Shown here piece by piece: positions 40,449-49,878 of a stretch of DNA of 64,000 nt. The translations under genes and the position numbers were made by a program. Numbering within the stretch: the stretch's first letter is position 1; each line of letters starts with the position of its first letter. The notes under the pieces are model-generated. The model had not been told where the DNA came from. It saw nothing but the letters and a program-made list of their open reading frames with translations, and made no database searches. This DNA comes from Vitreoscilla filiformis (GTDB lineage: Bacteria > Pseudomonadota > Gammaproteobacteria > Burkholderiales > Burkholderiaceae_C), in assembly GCF_002222655.1 (NCBI RefSeq), contig NZ_CP022424.1, positions 124,001 to 188,000 on the forward strand, given 5' to 3'.

Positions 40449-42488
40449 TCAGTCGCGTTTGGCCACCAGCGTGAGGATGTCGTAGCTGGCCACCAGCTCG
40501 CCGTGCTGGTTTTTCACTTCGACATCCCAGGCCACCACACCTTGCCCGACGCCTTTGGCGTCACGCCGGTTGCGGTCGATCTTGCGCTTGGCCGTCAGGC
40601 GGGCTTGGATGGTGTCACCGATGGCCACGGGCTTGACGAAGCGCAGGGTGTCCAGGCCGTAGTTGGCCAGCACCGGCCCCGGTGCGGGCCACACAAACAG
40701 CCCCGCCGCCGCCGAGAGCACAAAGTAACCGTGTGCAATGCGCTGGCCAAACTGGGTGTCCTTGGCGGCGATTTCGTCGAAGTGCATATAGAAATAGTCA
40801 CCCGAAACACCGCCGAAGTTGACGATGTCCGCCTCGCTCACTGTGCGGCGGTGCGTCAGCAGTGAGTGGCCGATTTCCAAATCTTCGAAGTAACGGCGGA
40901 AGGGGTGCAGCTCGCTGTCCTTCACCGCCGCACCGCGCACGTATTCCCCCGTGATGGCCGCCAACATGCTGGGCGAGCCCTGCACCGCCGTGCGTTGCAG
41001 GTAGTGTTTCACCGAGCGGATGCCGCCCAGCTCCTCACCACCGCCGGCACGCCCCGGGCCACCGTGTTTCAACATCGGCAGGGGCGAGCCGTGGCCGGTG
41101 GACTCGGGTGCAGCTTCGGCGTCCAGCACATGCACGCGGCCATGCCAGGCGGCCATCTGCGGCACCATGCGGGCGGCCAGTTGCGGCGTTTTGGTGACGA
41201 GCGTGGCCACCAAACTGCCCCGGCCACGTGCCGCCAGGGCCACGGCTTCGTCGGTGTCCTCATAGGGCATGAGGGTGGTGACGGGGCCGAAGGCTTCCAC
41301 ATCGTGCGGCGCGTCGTGCTGCCAGGGTTGGCGGCACAGCAGCAAGGTGGGGTGGAAGAACGCGCCTTCGGCAGTGCCTTCACCGAGGGGCGCCCAGCCT
41401 TCAGGCGCTCCCAGCACCAACTCGGCACTTTGGCGCAGTTGGGCCACGCGCTCGGCCACGTCGTGCATCTGGGCATGGGAGGCCAGCGCGCCCATGCGCA
41501 CGCCTTCCACCGCCGGGTCGCCCACCTTCACGCCGGCCAGGCGCTTGGCCAAGCGCTCGGCCACAGCGTCCAGATGGCGGCGCGGCACCAAGGTGCGGCG
41601 GATGGCGGTGCATTTCTGCCCAGCCTTCACCGTCATCTCCCGCGCCACTTCTTTGATGAAGAGGTCGAACTCGGCATCGTCCGGGCTGACGTCGTCGCCC
41701 AACACGGCGCAGTTGAGCGAATCGGCCTCGGCGTTGAAGGGCACGCTCTTGGCGATCAGGTTCGGATGCACGCGCAGCCGGGCAGCGGTGTCAGCGGAGC
41801 CGGTGAAGGTCACCACATCGTTGCCTTCGAGCCGGTTCAGCAAATCGCCCGTGCCGCCGATCACCAGTTGCAGCGCGCCTTCCGGCAGCAGGCCCGATTC
41901 GGCCATCAGCCGCACCGTGGCTTCGGTAAGGTAGCTGGTGGCGGTGGCGGGTTTCACCACACACGGCATGGCGGCCAAAAAGCTGGGCGCGAACTTCTCC
42001 AACATGCCCCAAATCGGGAAGTTGAAAGCGTTGATATGAACCGCCAAACCCCCACGCGGCACCAGGATGTGCGTGCCGGCAAAGCGGTTTTGCTTGCCCA
42101 GCGGCACAGCAGGGCCTTCATGCAACACATTGCCGCTGGGCAGCTCGTTGCCGCCCATGCTGGCGTAGGCAAACAGGGTGCCGATGCCGCCTTCCACATC
42201 GATCCAACTGTCCGCCCGCGTGGCGCCGGTGTGGGCGGAAAGGGCGTACAGCGCTTCTTTGCGCTCCATCAGGAACTTGGCCAGGGCCTTGAGCACGGCG
42301 GCGCGGCGCTGGAAATCCAGCCGCATGAGCGCCGGCACACCCACGCGGCGGGCATGGTGGACGGCCTCGCCAAAGTCCAGACTTTCAGCGTGGGTGTGGG
42401 CCACGCCTTGGCCGTTGAGGGCGCTTTTCAGGGCTTGCGCCGGGGTATGGCCGACCCAGCGGCCGGCGATGTGGCTTTGCAACAGCAT
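40449..42488 (-). CDS. paaZ: PaaZ: oxepin-CoA hydrolase / 3-oxo-5,6-dehydrosuberyl-CoA semialdehyde dehydrogenase
   Basis: A 679-residue fusion. The first 515 residues are an aldehyde dehydrogenase with the catalytic cysteine in VKAGQKCTAIRRTLVPRR and NAFNFPIWGMLEKF. The last 140 residues are a MaoC-type hydratase (VSEADIVNFGGVSGDYFYMH with the Asp/His dyad region). It opens the oxepin ring of the phenylacetate pathway and oxidises the resulting aldehyde. It is the last gene of the leftward paa series, 31 bases after the binding-protein gene. Confidence 0.95.
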   Translation of the reverse strand: MLLQSHIAGRWVGHTPAQALKSALNGQGVAHTHAESLDFGEAVHHARRVGVPALMRLDFQRRAAVLKALAKFLMERKEALYALSAHTGATRADSWIDVEGGIGTLFAYASMGGNELPSGNVLHEGPAVPLGKQNRFAGTHILVPRGGLAVHINAFNFPIWGMLEKFAPSFLAAMPCVVKPATATSYLTEATVRLMAESGLLPEGALQLVIGGTGDLLNRLEGNDVVTFTGSADTAARLRVHPNLIAKSVPFNAEADSLNCAVLGDDVSPDDAEFDLFIKEVAREMTVKAGQKCTAIRRTLVPRRHLDAVAERLAKRLAGVKVGDPAVEGVRMGALASHAQMHDVAERVAQLRQSAELVLGAPEGWAPLGEGTAEGAFFHPTLLLCRQPWQHDAPHDVEAFGPVTTLMPYEDTDEAVALAARGRGSLVATLVTKTPQLAARMVPQMAAWHGRVHVLDAEAAPESTGHGSPLPMLKHGGPGRAGGGEELGGIRSVKHYLQRTAVQGSPSMLAAITGEYVRGAAVKDSELHPFRRYFEDLEIGHSLLTHRRTVSEADIVNFGGVSGDYFYMHFDEIAAKDTQFGQRIAHGYFVLSAAAGLFVWPAPGPVLANYGLDTLRFVKPVAIGDTIQARLTAKRKIDRNRRDAKGVGQGVVAWDVEVKNQHGELVASYDILTLVAKRD

Positions 42489-42519
42489 CGGCAGGTTCTC
42501 CGAAAAAAGAGCGGGCGGG

Positions 42520-43668
42520 TTACGGTTGCAGCTTCCAGGTGCCGCCTTCGATTTTCACCATCACGGCAGCACGCTGATCCAGCCCCAAGTGGTCATTGGC
42601 GGAGGTGTTGAACACACCGTGGGCGCCGGGCAGTTCACGCAGGTTTTCCAACGCATCGCGCAACGCTGCACGGAACTCAGCCGTGCCCGGTTGGGCTTTC
42701 TTCAACGCCTGGGCAGCGGCGGTTTGCATCATCAAACCGGCATCCCACGCATGGGCACCGAAGGTCGAAACCGACCCCGCGCCGTACGCCGCCTCATAGG
42801 CCGTCACATACGCCAGGGCGCTTTTGCGCACGGGATGGCTGGCCGGCAGTTGTGCGGCCACCAACACCGGGCCCGCCGGCAGCAGTGTGCCTTCCACATC
42901 CTTACCGCCGACGCGCAAGAAATCGTTGTTGGCCACGCCATGCGTTTGGTAAATCTGCCCGGTGTAACCGCGCTCCTTGAGGGTGCGCTGCGGCAGCGCC
43001 GCCGGGGTGCCAGAGCCGGCCACCAGCACAGCGTCCGGTTTGGCGCTCAACAGCTTGAGGATTTGCCCGGTCACGGCGGTGTCAGCACGGTTGTAACGCT
43101 CGCTGGCCACCACTTCGATTTTCTTGAGCGCAGCGGCTTTGGTGAACTCTTGGAACCAGCCTTCACCGTAAGCGTCAGCGAACCCGATGAACGCCACCCG
43201 CTTGAAACCCTTGGCCGCCATGCTGTTGACAATCGCCAGGGACATCATGATGTCGTTCTGCGGCGTCTTGAACACCCAGCGCTTTTTGGCGTCTTGCGGC
43301 TCCACGATGCGCGCCGAAGCGGCCATCGAAATCATCGGTGTTTGCGCTTCCGCCACCGCATCGATCATGGCCAGCGAGTTGGGCGTGGTGGTCGAACCCA
43401 GGATCACGTCCACCTTGTATTCGCTGGTGAACTTGCGGGTGTTGGCCACGGCGGCGGTGGTGTCCGAGGCGTCATCCAGCACGATGTAATTCACCTTCTG
43501 CCCGCCGATGGTTTTGGGCATGAGGGCGATGGTGTTCTTCTCCGGAATGCCCAGCGACGCAGCCGGGCCGGAGGATGAAACCGTCACGCCGACGGTGATG
43601 TCGGCCCAAGCGGCGGCGCTGGCGGCCAGTGCGCAAGCCAGTGCGAGGGTGCGGGCAATGAATTTCAT
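42520..43668 (-). CDS. Branched-chain amino acid-type ABC substrate-binding protein in the paa cluster
   Basis: A 382-residue periplasmic protein with a signal peptide ([16 protein letters not shown]) and the LivK/Peripla_BP_6 fold: [65 protein letters not shown] precedes the ATG. No permease or ATPase genes are adjacent, so it would work with components encoded elsewhere. Its place between paaJ and paaZ suggests that it binds phenylacetate or a related aromatic acid. Confidence 0.88.
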   Translation of the reverse strand: MKFIARTLALACALAASAAAWADITVGVTVSSSGPAASLGIPEKNTIALMPKTIGGQKVNYIVLDDASDTTAAVANTRKFTSEYKVDVILGSTTTPNSLAMIDAVAEAQTPMISMAASARIVEPQDAKKRWVFKTPQNDIMMSLAIVNSMAAKGFKRVAFIGFADAYGEGWFQEFTKAAALKKIEVVASERYNRADTAVTGQILKLLSAKPDAVLVAGSGTPAALPQRTLKERGYTGQIYQTHGVANNDFLRVGGKDVEGTLLPAGPVLVAAQLPASHPVRKSALAYVTAYEAAYGAGSVSTFGAHAWDAGLMMQTAAAQALKKAQPGTAEFRAALRDALENLRELPGAHGVFNTSANDHLGLDQRAAVMVKIEGGTWKLQP

Positions 43669-43744
43669 CGTGTTGTCTCCGAGTCTTCGTTGGTGAAATG
43701 CCACCCAACCGGGCGAGGGAAGGCCGGGCGGTGTTGGGAAAACT

Positions 43745-44965
43745 TCAAACGCGCTCGATGGCCAGCGCGATGCCTTGGCCCACGCCAATGCACATCGTGG
43801 CCACAGCGCGGCGCCCGCCGGTGCGCTCCAGTTGGCGCAAGGCGGTGAGTGCCAGCCGGGCGCCCGAGGCTCCGAGCGGATGGCCGATGGCAATCGCGCC
43901 GCCATTGGGGTTGACCTGGGGCGCGTCGTCCGGCAGCCCGAGCTGGCGCAGCACGGCCAGGCCTTGGGCGGCGAAGGCTTCGTTCAGCTCCAGCACATCC
44001 ACCTGATCCAGCGTCCAGCCGATGCGCGCCAGCAGCTTTTGCGTGGCCGGCGCCGGGCCGATGCCCATGATGCGCGGCGGCACGCCCGCCACCGCCATGC
44101 CCACCACCCGGCCACGCGGCGTGAGTTGATGGCGCTTCAAACCCGCATCCGAGGCCAGCAGCAGTGCCACGGCGCCATCGTTCACGCCGGAGGCGTTGCC
44201 GGCGGTCACGCTGCCGTCGGGGCGCACCACCCCTTTCAAACGCGCCAGTTGTTCGAGGGTGGTTTCAGGGCGCGGGTGCTCGTCGGTGCTCACCACCAGC
44301 GGCTCGCCCTTGCCACGCGGCACACTCACCGGGCAGATTTCGCCTTCGAAGAAGCCGGCGGCGCTTGCGGCCTGCCAGCGTTGCTGCGAGCGCAGCGCCA
44401 GCGCGTCTTGGTCGGCGCGGGCGATGCCGAATTCCTGCGCCACGTTTTCGGCGGTTTCCGGCATGGAGTCGATGCCGTGGGCGGCTTTCATCTTCGGGTT
44501 GACGAAACGCCAGCCGATGGTGGTGTCTTCAACCTTGGCGCTGCGCGAGAACGCGGTTTCGGCCTTACCCATCACAAACGGGGCGCGGCTCATGCTTTCC
44601 ACGCCACCAGCCAGCATCAGATCCGCTTCACCGGCGCGGATGGCGCGTGCCGCTTGCCCCATCGCATCCAAGCCCGAACCGCACAGGCGGTTCAGCGTGC
44701 CACCGGGCACGTCCACCGGCAGCCCCGCCAGCAAGGCCACCATGCGCGCCACGTTGCGGTTGTCTTCGCCCGCTTGGTTGGCGCAGCCGTAAAGCACATC
44801 GTCCAGCGCCGCCCAATCGACTTGGGGCTGGCGGCGCATCAGCGCGGCAATCGGGATGGCGCCCAAGTCATCGGTGCGCACACCCGCCAGAGCGCCGCCG
44901 TAGCGGCCAAACGGGGTGCGCTGGCCGTCCACGATCCAGGCTTGAGAGGGGGTGAAAGTGGTCAT
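43745..44965 (-). CDS. paaJ: 3-oxoadipyl-CoA/3-oxo-5,6-dehydrosuberyl-CoA thiolase
   Basis: A 406-residue thiolase. The acylated cysteine is in [13 protein letters not shown]; the C-terminal catalytic residues are [20 protein letters not shown] and [34 protein letters not shown] completes the family pattern. It performs the two CoA-dependent cleavages of the phenylacetate pathway, giving acetyl-CoA and succinyl-CoA. The ATG at 44965 overlaps the stop codon of the TetR gene. Confidence 0.93.
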   Translation of the reverse strand: MTTFTPSQAWIVDGQRTPFGRYGGALAGVRTDDLGAIPIAALMRRQPQVDWAALDDVLYGCANQAGEDNRNVARMVALLAGLPVDVPGGTLNRLCGSGLDAMGQAARAIRAGEADLMLAGGVESMSRAPFVMGKAETAFSRSAKVEDTTIGWRFVNPKMKAAHGIDSMPETAENVAQEFGIARADQDALALRSQQRWQAASAAGFFEGEICPVSVPRGKGEPLVVSTDEHPRPETTLEQLARLKGVVRPDGSVTAGNASGVNDGAVALLLASDAGLKRHQLTPRGRVVGMAVAGVPPRIMGIGPAPATQKLLARIGWTLDQVDVLELNEAFAAQGLAVLRQLGLPDDAPQVNPNGGAIAIGHPLGASGARLALTALRQLERTGGRRAVATMCIGVGQGIALAIERV

Positions 44966-45717
44966 GGGGATTGCGTGAAGGGGGGGTTGGGCGAAGGGGG
45001 GGCAGCCCCCTCTCCCCGGCCCTCTCCCACGAGGGGAGAGGGAGAAAATGCCTGGGAAGCTCCCCCGTGCAACAAAGCCCCTCTCCCCTCGTGGGAGAGG
45101 GGTTGGGGAGAGGGGGCCACCGACGCCTGAACCGCTGGCACGCCGCCAAAAAACAGATCGGCCACGATGGGCGCCATGCGTTCGTAGTCGAGCTGGCCGT
45201 CGGGGCGCAGCCAGGTGAACATCCAATTGATCATCACGAACAGCAACATGGTCAGCGGCTTGGTGAGGTGATCGACGCCCAACTCGGGGCGAAATTCGGC
45301 CAACGCGCTGGCAAAAGCGTGAACCAAGCGGCGCTCGCAATCGAGGATGCGCTGGCGATCCGCTTCTTCCAAAAACCGCACGTCTTCGGTGAGCACGCGG
45401 TGGGCGTGCTGCGCATCGGCGTACTCGGCCACGAAGCGGCGGATCAGCTCGCGCACCCGCGCTTCGGGTGGCAGGCCGGCTTGGGTCACGTCCAGCACCT
45501 GCGCTTCCAACCGGGCAACGTGGCCTTCGGCGATGTTCACCAGCAGCGTGTATTTGTCGCGGTAGTAGTGGTAGAGCGTCGGTTTGGACAGGCCGCAAGC
45601 CTCGGCCACCTGATTCATGGAGGTGCCGGGGTAGCCGTGCCGGGCAAACAGCTCCGCTGCGCGGGTGAGGATCATCTCGCGCTGGTCGTCGTAACCGGGG
45701 GAGCGTTTGCGGGCCAT
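44962..45717 (-). CDS. paaR: TetR-family regulator PaaR with repeat-encoded C-terminal tail
   Basis: A 251-residue repressor. The N-terminal helix-turn-helix is ILTRAAELFARHGYPGTSMNQVAEACGLSKPTLYHYYRDK; the ligand domain runs to about residue 200 (FVMINWMFTWLRPDGQLDYE). The last 45 residues are translated from two copies of a GC-rich palindromic repeat ([25 protein letters not shown]) and are not part of the family. Despite this, the ATGA overlap with paaJ is kept. It is inside the paa operon and most likely represses it at ACCGACCGGTCGGT, being released by phenylacetyl-CoA, as known for betaproteobacterial PaaR. Confidence 0.87.
   Translation of the reverse strand: MARKRSPGYDDQREMILTRAAELFARHGYPGTSMNQVAEACGLSKPTLYHYYRDKYTLLVNIAEGHVARLEAQVLDVTQAGLPPEARVRELIRRFVAEYADAQHAHRVLTEDVRFLEEADRQRILDCERRLVHAFASALAEFRPELGVDHLTKPLTMLLFVMINWMFTWLRPDGQLDYERMAPIVADLFFGGVPAVQASVAPSPQPLSHEGRGALLHGGASQAFSPSPLVGEGRGEGAAPPSPNPPFTQSP
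45006..45118. repeat. Doublet A of GC-rich palindromic repeat, in the 3' end of paaR
   Basis: Two copies in opposite orientation: 45006-45044 and 45078-45118. The core of each is a hairpin of the form CCCTCTCCC-ACGAG-GGGAGAGGG, flanked on one side by CTCTCCCC(GG or AA). The doublet is translated as the tail of the TetR regulator. The layout of paired, inverted, 40-base palindromes is that of REP/BIME elements. Confidence 0.85.
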
Positions 45718-45781
45718 GGTGGGTGTCCTTTCTTGTGGATGCGGGCTAGATGCGGGAAAACCCGTCATCTTGCAACATCCT

Positions 45782-46867
45782 TCAGCGTTCGTCGAAGGAC
45801 AAGATCAGGCGCTGCGTGAGCGCGTGCGCCTGGCAGGTCAGCACAAAACCTTCGGCCACCTCGTGCGCTTCGAGCGAGAAGTTGCGCTCCATGCGCACTT
45901 CCCCTTCCACCACCTTGGCGCGGCAGGTGCTGCACACGCCCGATTTGCACGAGAACGGCAGCTCCAGCCCGGCGCGGGTGGCGGCGTCCAGCACGCTGGC
46001 GTCTTGTTTGCCGACGCGAATTTCGCGCTGCAAACCATCGCGGATCAGGATCACGCGGGCATCGTCCGCATCCCCCGGTTGGGCAGCGTGCTGGCGGGCG
46101 GCTTGGGCGTCGGCCACGGTACCGGGCACGCCGAAGCGTTCCACATGGATGCGCTCCGGCACCACACCCGCCGCCTTGAGCGCCGCTTCGGCCTCGTCAT
46201 TCAGCCCGAAGGGGCCGCAGACAAAGGCGTGGCTGATGCTTTGCGGGTCGATGAGCGGCCCCAGGAATTCGGCCAGCTTGGCTTGGGTGAGGCGGCCACT
46301 GTTCAGCGGCGAGTCCATGAACTCTTGCGAGAACACCGGATGCAGCACCACGCGGGTGAGGTAGCGGTTTTTCAGGTCTTCCAGCTCCTCCTTGAACATC
46401 GTGCTTTTTTGCGTGCGGTTGGCGTAAAGCAGCGTGAAGCGGCTGTTGGGCTCGACCTCCAACACGGTTTTCATGATCGAGAGGATGGGTGTGATGCCAC
46501 TGCCCCCGGCCACGCCCAGGTAATGCCGGCGCTCGGTGGGCGCCAGCGGGGCGAAGAAGTGGCCTTGCGGCGGGAAAACTTGCACCACGTCGCCGGCTTT
46601 CAACTCGCGGTTCACCCAGGTGGAGAACACGCCGCCGGGCACCTGGCGCACGCCGACGCGCAACGCGCCATCGTTCACACCGGCGCAGATGGAGTAGGAG
46701 CGGCGCACGTCCTGCCCGCCCACCTCGGCGCGCAGGGTGAGGTACTGGCCTTGGGTGAAGCGGAAAGTGTCGGCCAACTCGGGCGGCACGTCGAAGCTCA
46801 CCACAACCGCCTCATCGGTTTCCGGGGACACGTCGCGCACATGCAAGGGGTGGAAATGCAGGCTCAT
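45782..46867 (-). CDS. paaE: 1,2-phenylacetyl-CoA epoxidase reductase subunit PaaE
   Basis: A 361-residue reductase. The flavin domain begins with FRFTQGQYLTLRAEVGG and RRSYSICAGV; the NADPH domain has GVAGGSGITPILSIMKTVL and FVCGPFGLNDEAE; a C-terminal 2Fe-2S domain has FSCKSGVCSTCRAKVVEG and LTCQAH. It feeds electrons to the PaaABC oxygenase. It is the last of the paaABCDE set, 29 bases after paaD. The paaR gene follows 64 bases downstream. Confidence 0.95.
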   Translation of the reverse strand: MSLHFHPLHVRDVSPETDEAVVVSFDVPPELADTFRFTQGQYLTLRAEVGGQDVRRSYSICAGVNDGALRVGVRQVPGGVFSTWVNRELKAGDVVQVFPPQGHFFAPLAPTERRHYLGVAGGSGITPILSIMKTVLEVEPNSRFTLLYANRTQKSTMFKEELEDLKNRYLTRVVLHPVFSQEFMDSPLNSGRLTQAKLAEFLGPLIDPQSISHAFVCGPFGLNDEAEAALKAAGVVPERIHVERFGVPGTVADAQAARQHAAQPGDADDARVILIRDGLQREIRVGKQDASVLDAATRAGLELPFSCKSGVCSTCRAKVVEGEVRMERNFSLEAHEVAEGFVLTCQAHALTQRLILSFDER

Positions 46868-46896
46868 GGGGGAATTCCTGTTCTTTTCAAATCGGC

Positions 46897-47433
46897 TTAG
46901 ATCGGCTTGAAATGCTCGAACGGTTCTTGGCAGGCCAAGCAGCGGTAAAGCGCCTTGCAAGCAGTGGAGCCAAAGGCCGAGAGGCGCTCGGTGCGCGGGC
47001 TGTCGCAGCGCGGGCAGGGCACGCTCTCGCGCAGACGCGGCAGCCAGCGCACGGGCACCGCGCCTTCCGGACGTTGCACCGGACCGGGCGGGGCGATGCC
47101 GTATTCGCGCAGCTTGCGTTTGCCGTCTTCGCTCATCCAGTCGGTCGTCCAGGCGGGGGCGCGTTGCAGCGTCACACGCACGGGGGCGAAGCCCGCCGAT
47201 TCCAGCGCGTCGCGCACGCTTTGGGCGATGACTTCGGTGGCCGGGCAGCCGCTGTAGGTCGGCGTGAGCACCACTTCCAGCGCCTGCGCGCCGTGTTCGG
47301 GCTGGGCGCGCAGCTCGCGTACGATGCCCAAATCACACAGCGTCAGCGCCGGCACTTCCGGGTCGGGAACGGTGGCCAGCACGGCCCAGGCCGCCGAGAT
47401 CCCCGAGGCGTTTTCGCAAGCGTGAGCGTGCAT
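46897..47433 (-). CDS. paaD: 1,2-phenylacetyl-CoA epoxidase subunit PaaD
   Basis: A 178-residue protein of the MIP18/DUF59 type: VPDPEVPALTLCDLGIVREL and VVLTPTYSGCPATEVIAQSV. The C-terminus has a four-cysteine zinc or Fe-S site, CPRCDSPRTERLSAFGSTAC followed by CLAC. It is required for epoxidase activity in vivo, probably for cluster assembly or maturation, as known for the family. It lies between paaC and paaE. Confidence 0.93.
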   Translation of the reverse strand: MHAHACENASGISAAWAVLATVPDPEVPALTLCDLGIVRELRAQPEHGAQALEVVLTPTYSGCPATEVIAQSVRDALESAGFAPVRVTLQRAPAWTTDWMSEDGKRKLREYGIAPPGPVQRPEGAVPVRWLPRLRESVPCPRCDSPRTERLSAFGSTACKALYRCLACQEPFEHFKPI

Positions 47434-47453
47434 GGTTCTTCAGCCTTCGCGGG

Positions 47454-48266
47454 TTACCAAACGCCGCCGGGGTAGGCGCGTTGCAGGTGCTGCATCTGCG
47501 CCAGCAAGTGGCCCATGTGCTCGCTGTGGCGGCCTTGTTTGCCTTGCGGCACAAAGCGGCCCGGCGCCGGGGCGGCCAGCGTGGCGGCTTGCAGGATGCT
47601 GTGCATCTCAGCCTCCCACCCTTCGCGCAGCTCGCTCCAAGCGGGGCCGAGGCCCGACGCCGAAGCGGCTTCGTCCACCGCATCTGCCGCGAACATCTCG
47701 TTCACGTAGGGCCAGAGCATGTCCAGCGCAGCCACCATGCGGCGCTGGCTTTCCTCGGTGCCATCGCCCAGGCGCACCACCCAATCGGCAGCGTGCTCTT
47801 GGTGATAACGCGCTTCCTTCACCGCCTTGGCAGCGATGGCAGCCAGTTCGGCGTCCGACGAAGCGGTCAGGCGCGTCCACATCTGCTTCAACAGCGTGGC
47901 CACCATGCAGTTGCGCAGCACGGTGAAAGCGAAGTCCCCACGCGGCAGCTCCACCAGAGTGAGGTTGAAGTAATCGCGCTCGTCACGCAGGAAAGCGAGC
48001 TGGTCTTCGTCAAACGCCGCGCCGTTGGCACCCGAAACCCCGGCTTGCGCCGCGAGCTGGCCGGCGCGGGTCAGCACCCCACGCGCTTGGCCCACCAAGT
48101 CCAGCGCCATGTTGGTGAGCGCAATGTCTTCTTCGAGGATGGGCGCGTGGCCGCACCACTCGCCCAGGCGCTGGGCCAGGATCAGGCAGGTATCGCCCAG
48201 GCGCAGCAGGTAATTCACATCGGCGGGCACCGAGCCAGCGCCGCGCAGTTGGATGGAGGCTTGCAT
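47454..48266 (-). CDS. paaC: 1,2-phenylacetyl-CoA epoxidase structural subunit PaaC
   Basis: A 270-residue ferritin-like helical protein that lacks part of the iron ligand set and scaffolds PaaA. It contains LGDTCLILAQRLGEWCGHAPILEEDIALTNMALDLVGQA, DYFNLTLVELPRGDFAFTVL and KEARYHQEHAADWVVRLGDGTEES, all typical. It starts 13 bases after paaB and ends 20 bases before paaD. Confidence 0.94.
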   Translation of the reverse strand: MQASIQLRGAGSVPADVNYLLRLGDTCLILAQRLGEWCGHAPILEEDIALTNMALDLVGQARGVLTRAGQLAAQAGVSGANGAAFDEDQLAFLRDERDYFNLTLVELPRGDFAFTVLRNCMVATLLKQMWTRLTASSDAELAAIAAKAVKEARYHQEHAADWVVRLGDGTEESQRRMVAALDMLWPYVNEMFAADAVDEAASASGLGPAWSELREGWEAEMHSILQAATLAAPAPGRFVPQGKQGRHSEHMGHLLAQMQHLQRAYPGGVW

Positions 48267-48279
48267 CAGACGTGCCCTC

Positions 48280-48588
48280 TCACATGTGGTTCACGGCGTC
48301 GGGCAGGGTGTAGAAGGTGGGGTGGCGGTACACCTTGTCTTCCATCGGGTCGAAGTACATGTCTTTGTCGCCCGGGTCGCTGGCCACGATCTGGTCGGCA
48401 CGCACCACCCAGACGCTGGAACCTTCTTGGCGGCGGGTGTAGACATCCCGCGCCATCTGGATCGCCAGCTTGGCGTCCGGCGCGTGCAGGCTGCCACAGT
48501 GTTTGTGATCCAGGCCGGCTTTGCTGCGCACGAACACTTCCCACAGCGGCCATTCGTTGCGGTTCGGGGTCTGCTCTGCTGAACTCAT
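48280..48588 (-). CDS. paaB: 1,2-phenylacetyl-CoA epoxidase subunit PaaB
   Basis: A 102-residue subunit: WPLWEVFVRSKAGLDHKHCG, LHAPDAKLAIQMARDVYTRR and EGSSVWVVRADQIVASDPGD match the family well. It holds the PaaAC heterodimers together in the epoxidase complex. It is 40 bases from paaA and 13 from paaC. Confidence 0.95.
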   Translation of the reverse strand: MSSAEQTPNRNEWPLWEVFVRSKAGLDHKHCGSLHAPDAKLAIQMARDVYTRRQEGSSVWVVRADQIVASDPGDKDMYFDPMEDKVYRHPTFYTLPDAVNHM

Positions 48589-48628
48589 GATGGATTCCTT
48601 GAAGACTGAATGCGAAGGGCTGGATCGC

Positions 48629-49645
48629 TCAGGCCGCCTGGGCCTGGGTTTGCTGCTTGCGCTGGTGCGCCAGGGCGGCTTCGCGCACCCAGGCGCCGTC
48701 CTCCCAAGCCTTGACGCGGGCGTTCAGGCGTTCGCGGTTGCAGGGGCCGTCACCGCCCACCACGCGCCAGAACTCGTCCCAATCGATGGCGCCGAAGTCG
48801 TAGTGGCCGCGCTCGGCGTTCCACTTCAGCTCCGGGTCGGGCAGGCTGATGCCCAGCACCTTGGCTTGCTCGACGGTGGCATCGACAAACTTTTGGCGCA
48901 AATCGTCATTGCTGATGCGCTTGATGCCCCAGCGCATGGACTGCGCGCTGTGGACGCTCTCGCCATCGGGCGGGCCGAACATCATCAAACAGGGCCACCA
49001 CCAGCGGTTCACCGCGTCTTGCACCATCTCGCGCTGGGCGTCGGTGCCGTGTTGCATCATCACCAAGAGGCTGTCGTAGCCTTGGCGCTGGTGGAAACTT
49101 TCCTCGCGGCAGATGCGGATCATGGCCCGCGCATACGGCGCATACGAGCAGCGGCACAGCGGCACTTGGTTCATGATCGCAGCGCCATCCACCAGCCAGC
49201 CGATCACGCCGATGTCCGCCCAAGTCAGCGTCGGGTAGTTGAAGATCGAGCTGTACTTGGCTTTGCCCGAGTGCAGCGCGTCCAGCAACTGGTCGCGGCT
49301 TTGGCCCAGGGTTTCGGCAGCGGCGTAGAGGTAGAGGCCGTGGCCGCCCTCGTCTTGCACCTTGGCCAGCAGGATGGCTTTGCGCTTCAGCGTGGGCGCC
49401 CGGGTGATCCAGTTGCCCTCGGGCAACATGCCGACGATCTCGCTGTGCGCGTGCTGGCTGATCTGGCGCAGCAGCGTGCGGCGGTAGTGCTCGGGCATCC
49501 AGTCTTTGGCTTCGATGAAGCCGCCGTCGTCAATGCGGGCCTCAAAGCGCTGCTCCAGCATCATTTCCTGGGCCGAGCGCACCGGCTTGGCCGTGGGGGC
49601 GCTGGCGCCTTCCTTGGCCATCAAGTCCATGGCTTGGGTGTACAT
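48629..49645 (-). CDS. paaA: 1,2-phenylacetyl-CoA epoxidase catalytic subunit PaaA
   Basis: A 338-residue di-iron oxygenase subunit that makes the ring-1,2-epoxide of phenylacetyl-CoA. Ligand regions include [27 protein letters not shown] (ExxH) and [19 protein letters not shown] (second ExxH). The ATG at 49645 ([13 protein letters not shown]) agrees with other PaaA proteins; open frame upstream is repeat-derived. A 233-base gap with two repeat copies separates it from paaK. Confidence 0.95.
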   Translation of the reverse strand: MYTQAMDLMAKEGASAPTAKPVRSAQEMMLEQRFEARIDDGGFIEAKDWMPEHYRRTLLRQISQHAHSEIVGMLPEGNWITRAPTLKRKAILLAKVQDEGGHGLYLYAAAETLGQSRDQLLDALHSGKAKYSSIFNYPTLTWADIGVIGWLVDGAAIMNQVPLCRCSYAPYARAMIRICREESFHQRQGYDSLLVMMQHGTDAQREMVQDAVNRWWWPCLMMFGPPDGESVHSAQSMRWGIKRISNDDLRQKFVDATVEQAKVLGISLPDPELKWNAERGHYDFGAIDWDEFWRVVGGDGPCNRERLNARVKAWEDGAWVREAALAHQRKQQTQAQAA

Positions 49646-49671
49646 GGTGGTTGCTTTCGTGTGGGGCGCTT

Positions 49672-49711
49672 CCCCCTCTCCCCAACCCCTCTCCCACGAG
49701 GGGAGGGGGGC
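49672..49711. repeat. Doublet B, first copy of the palindromic repeat, upstream of paaA
   Basis: A 40-base element with the CCCCTCTCCC-ACGAG-GGGAGGGG core, 26 bases before the paaA start on the minus strand. With the copy at 49828-49868, in reverse orientation, it flanks 116 bases that show no gene and no clear promoter. Its hairpin may influence read-through or message processing between paaK and paaA. Confidence 0.8.
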
Positions 49712-49827
49712 TTTGCAGCGCGGAGAGGTGAGCGCTAGGTTCAAGATGGGTTGCAGTGCCGCGTGTTGGCTTCGGTACTTGCTGAAGTGCAGCGCATGGC
49801 CGGTGGTTGAAACGCGGCGGGGCTTTT

Positions 49828-49868
49828 CTCCCTCTCCCCTCGTGGGAGAGGGCCGGGGAGAGGGGGCC
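49828..49868. repeat. Doublet B, second copy of the palindromic repeat, downstream of paaK
   Basis: CCCTCTCCC-CTCGT-GGGAGAGGG core with the GCCGGGGAGAGGGGG side arm, reverse in orientation to the copy at 49672. It ends 10 bases from the paaK stop codon, where its stem could act as a 3' stabiliser or attenuator of the paaK message. Confidence 0.8.
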
Positions 49869-49878
49869 GCCGCCCGCA

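Noticed and set aside
49712..49827. The gap between paaK and paaA as a hidden gene.
   Set aside because: Open frames here are extensions built from the repeat copies; none has a start with a ribosome-binding site or any recognisable sequence.
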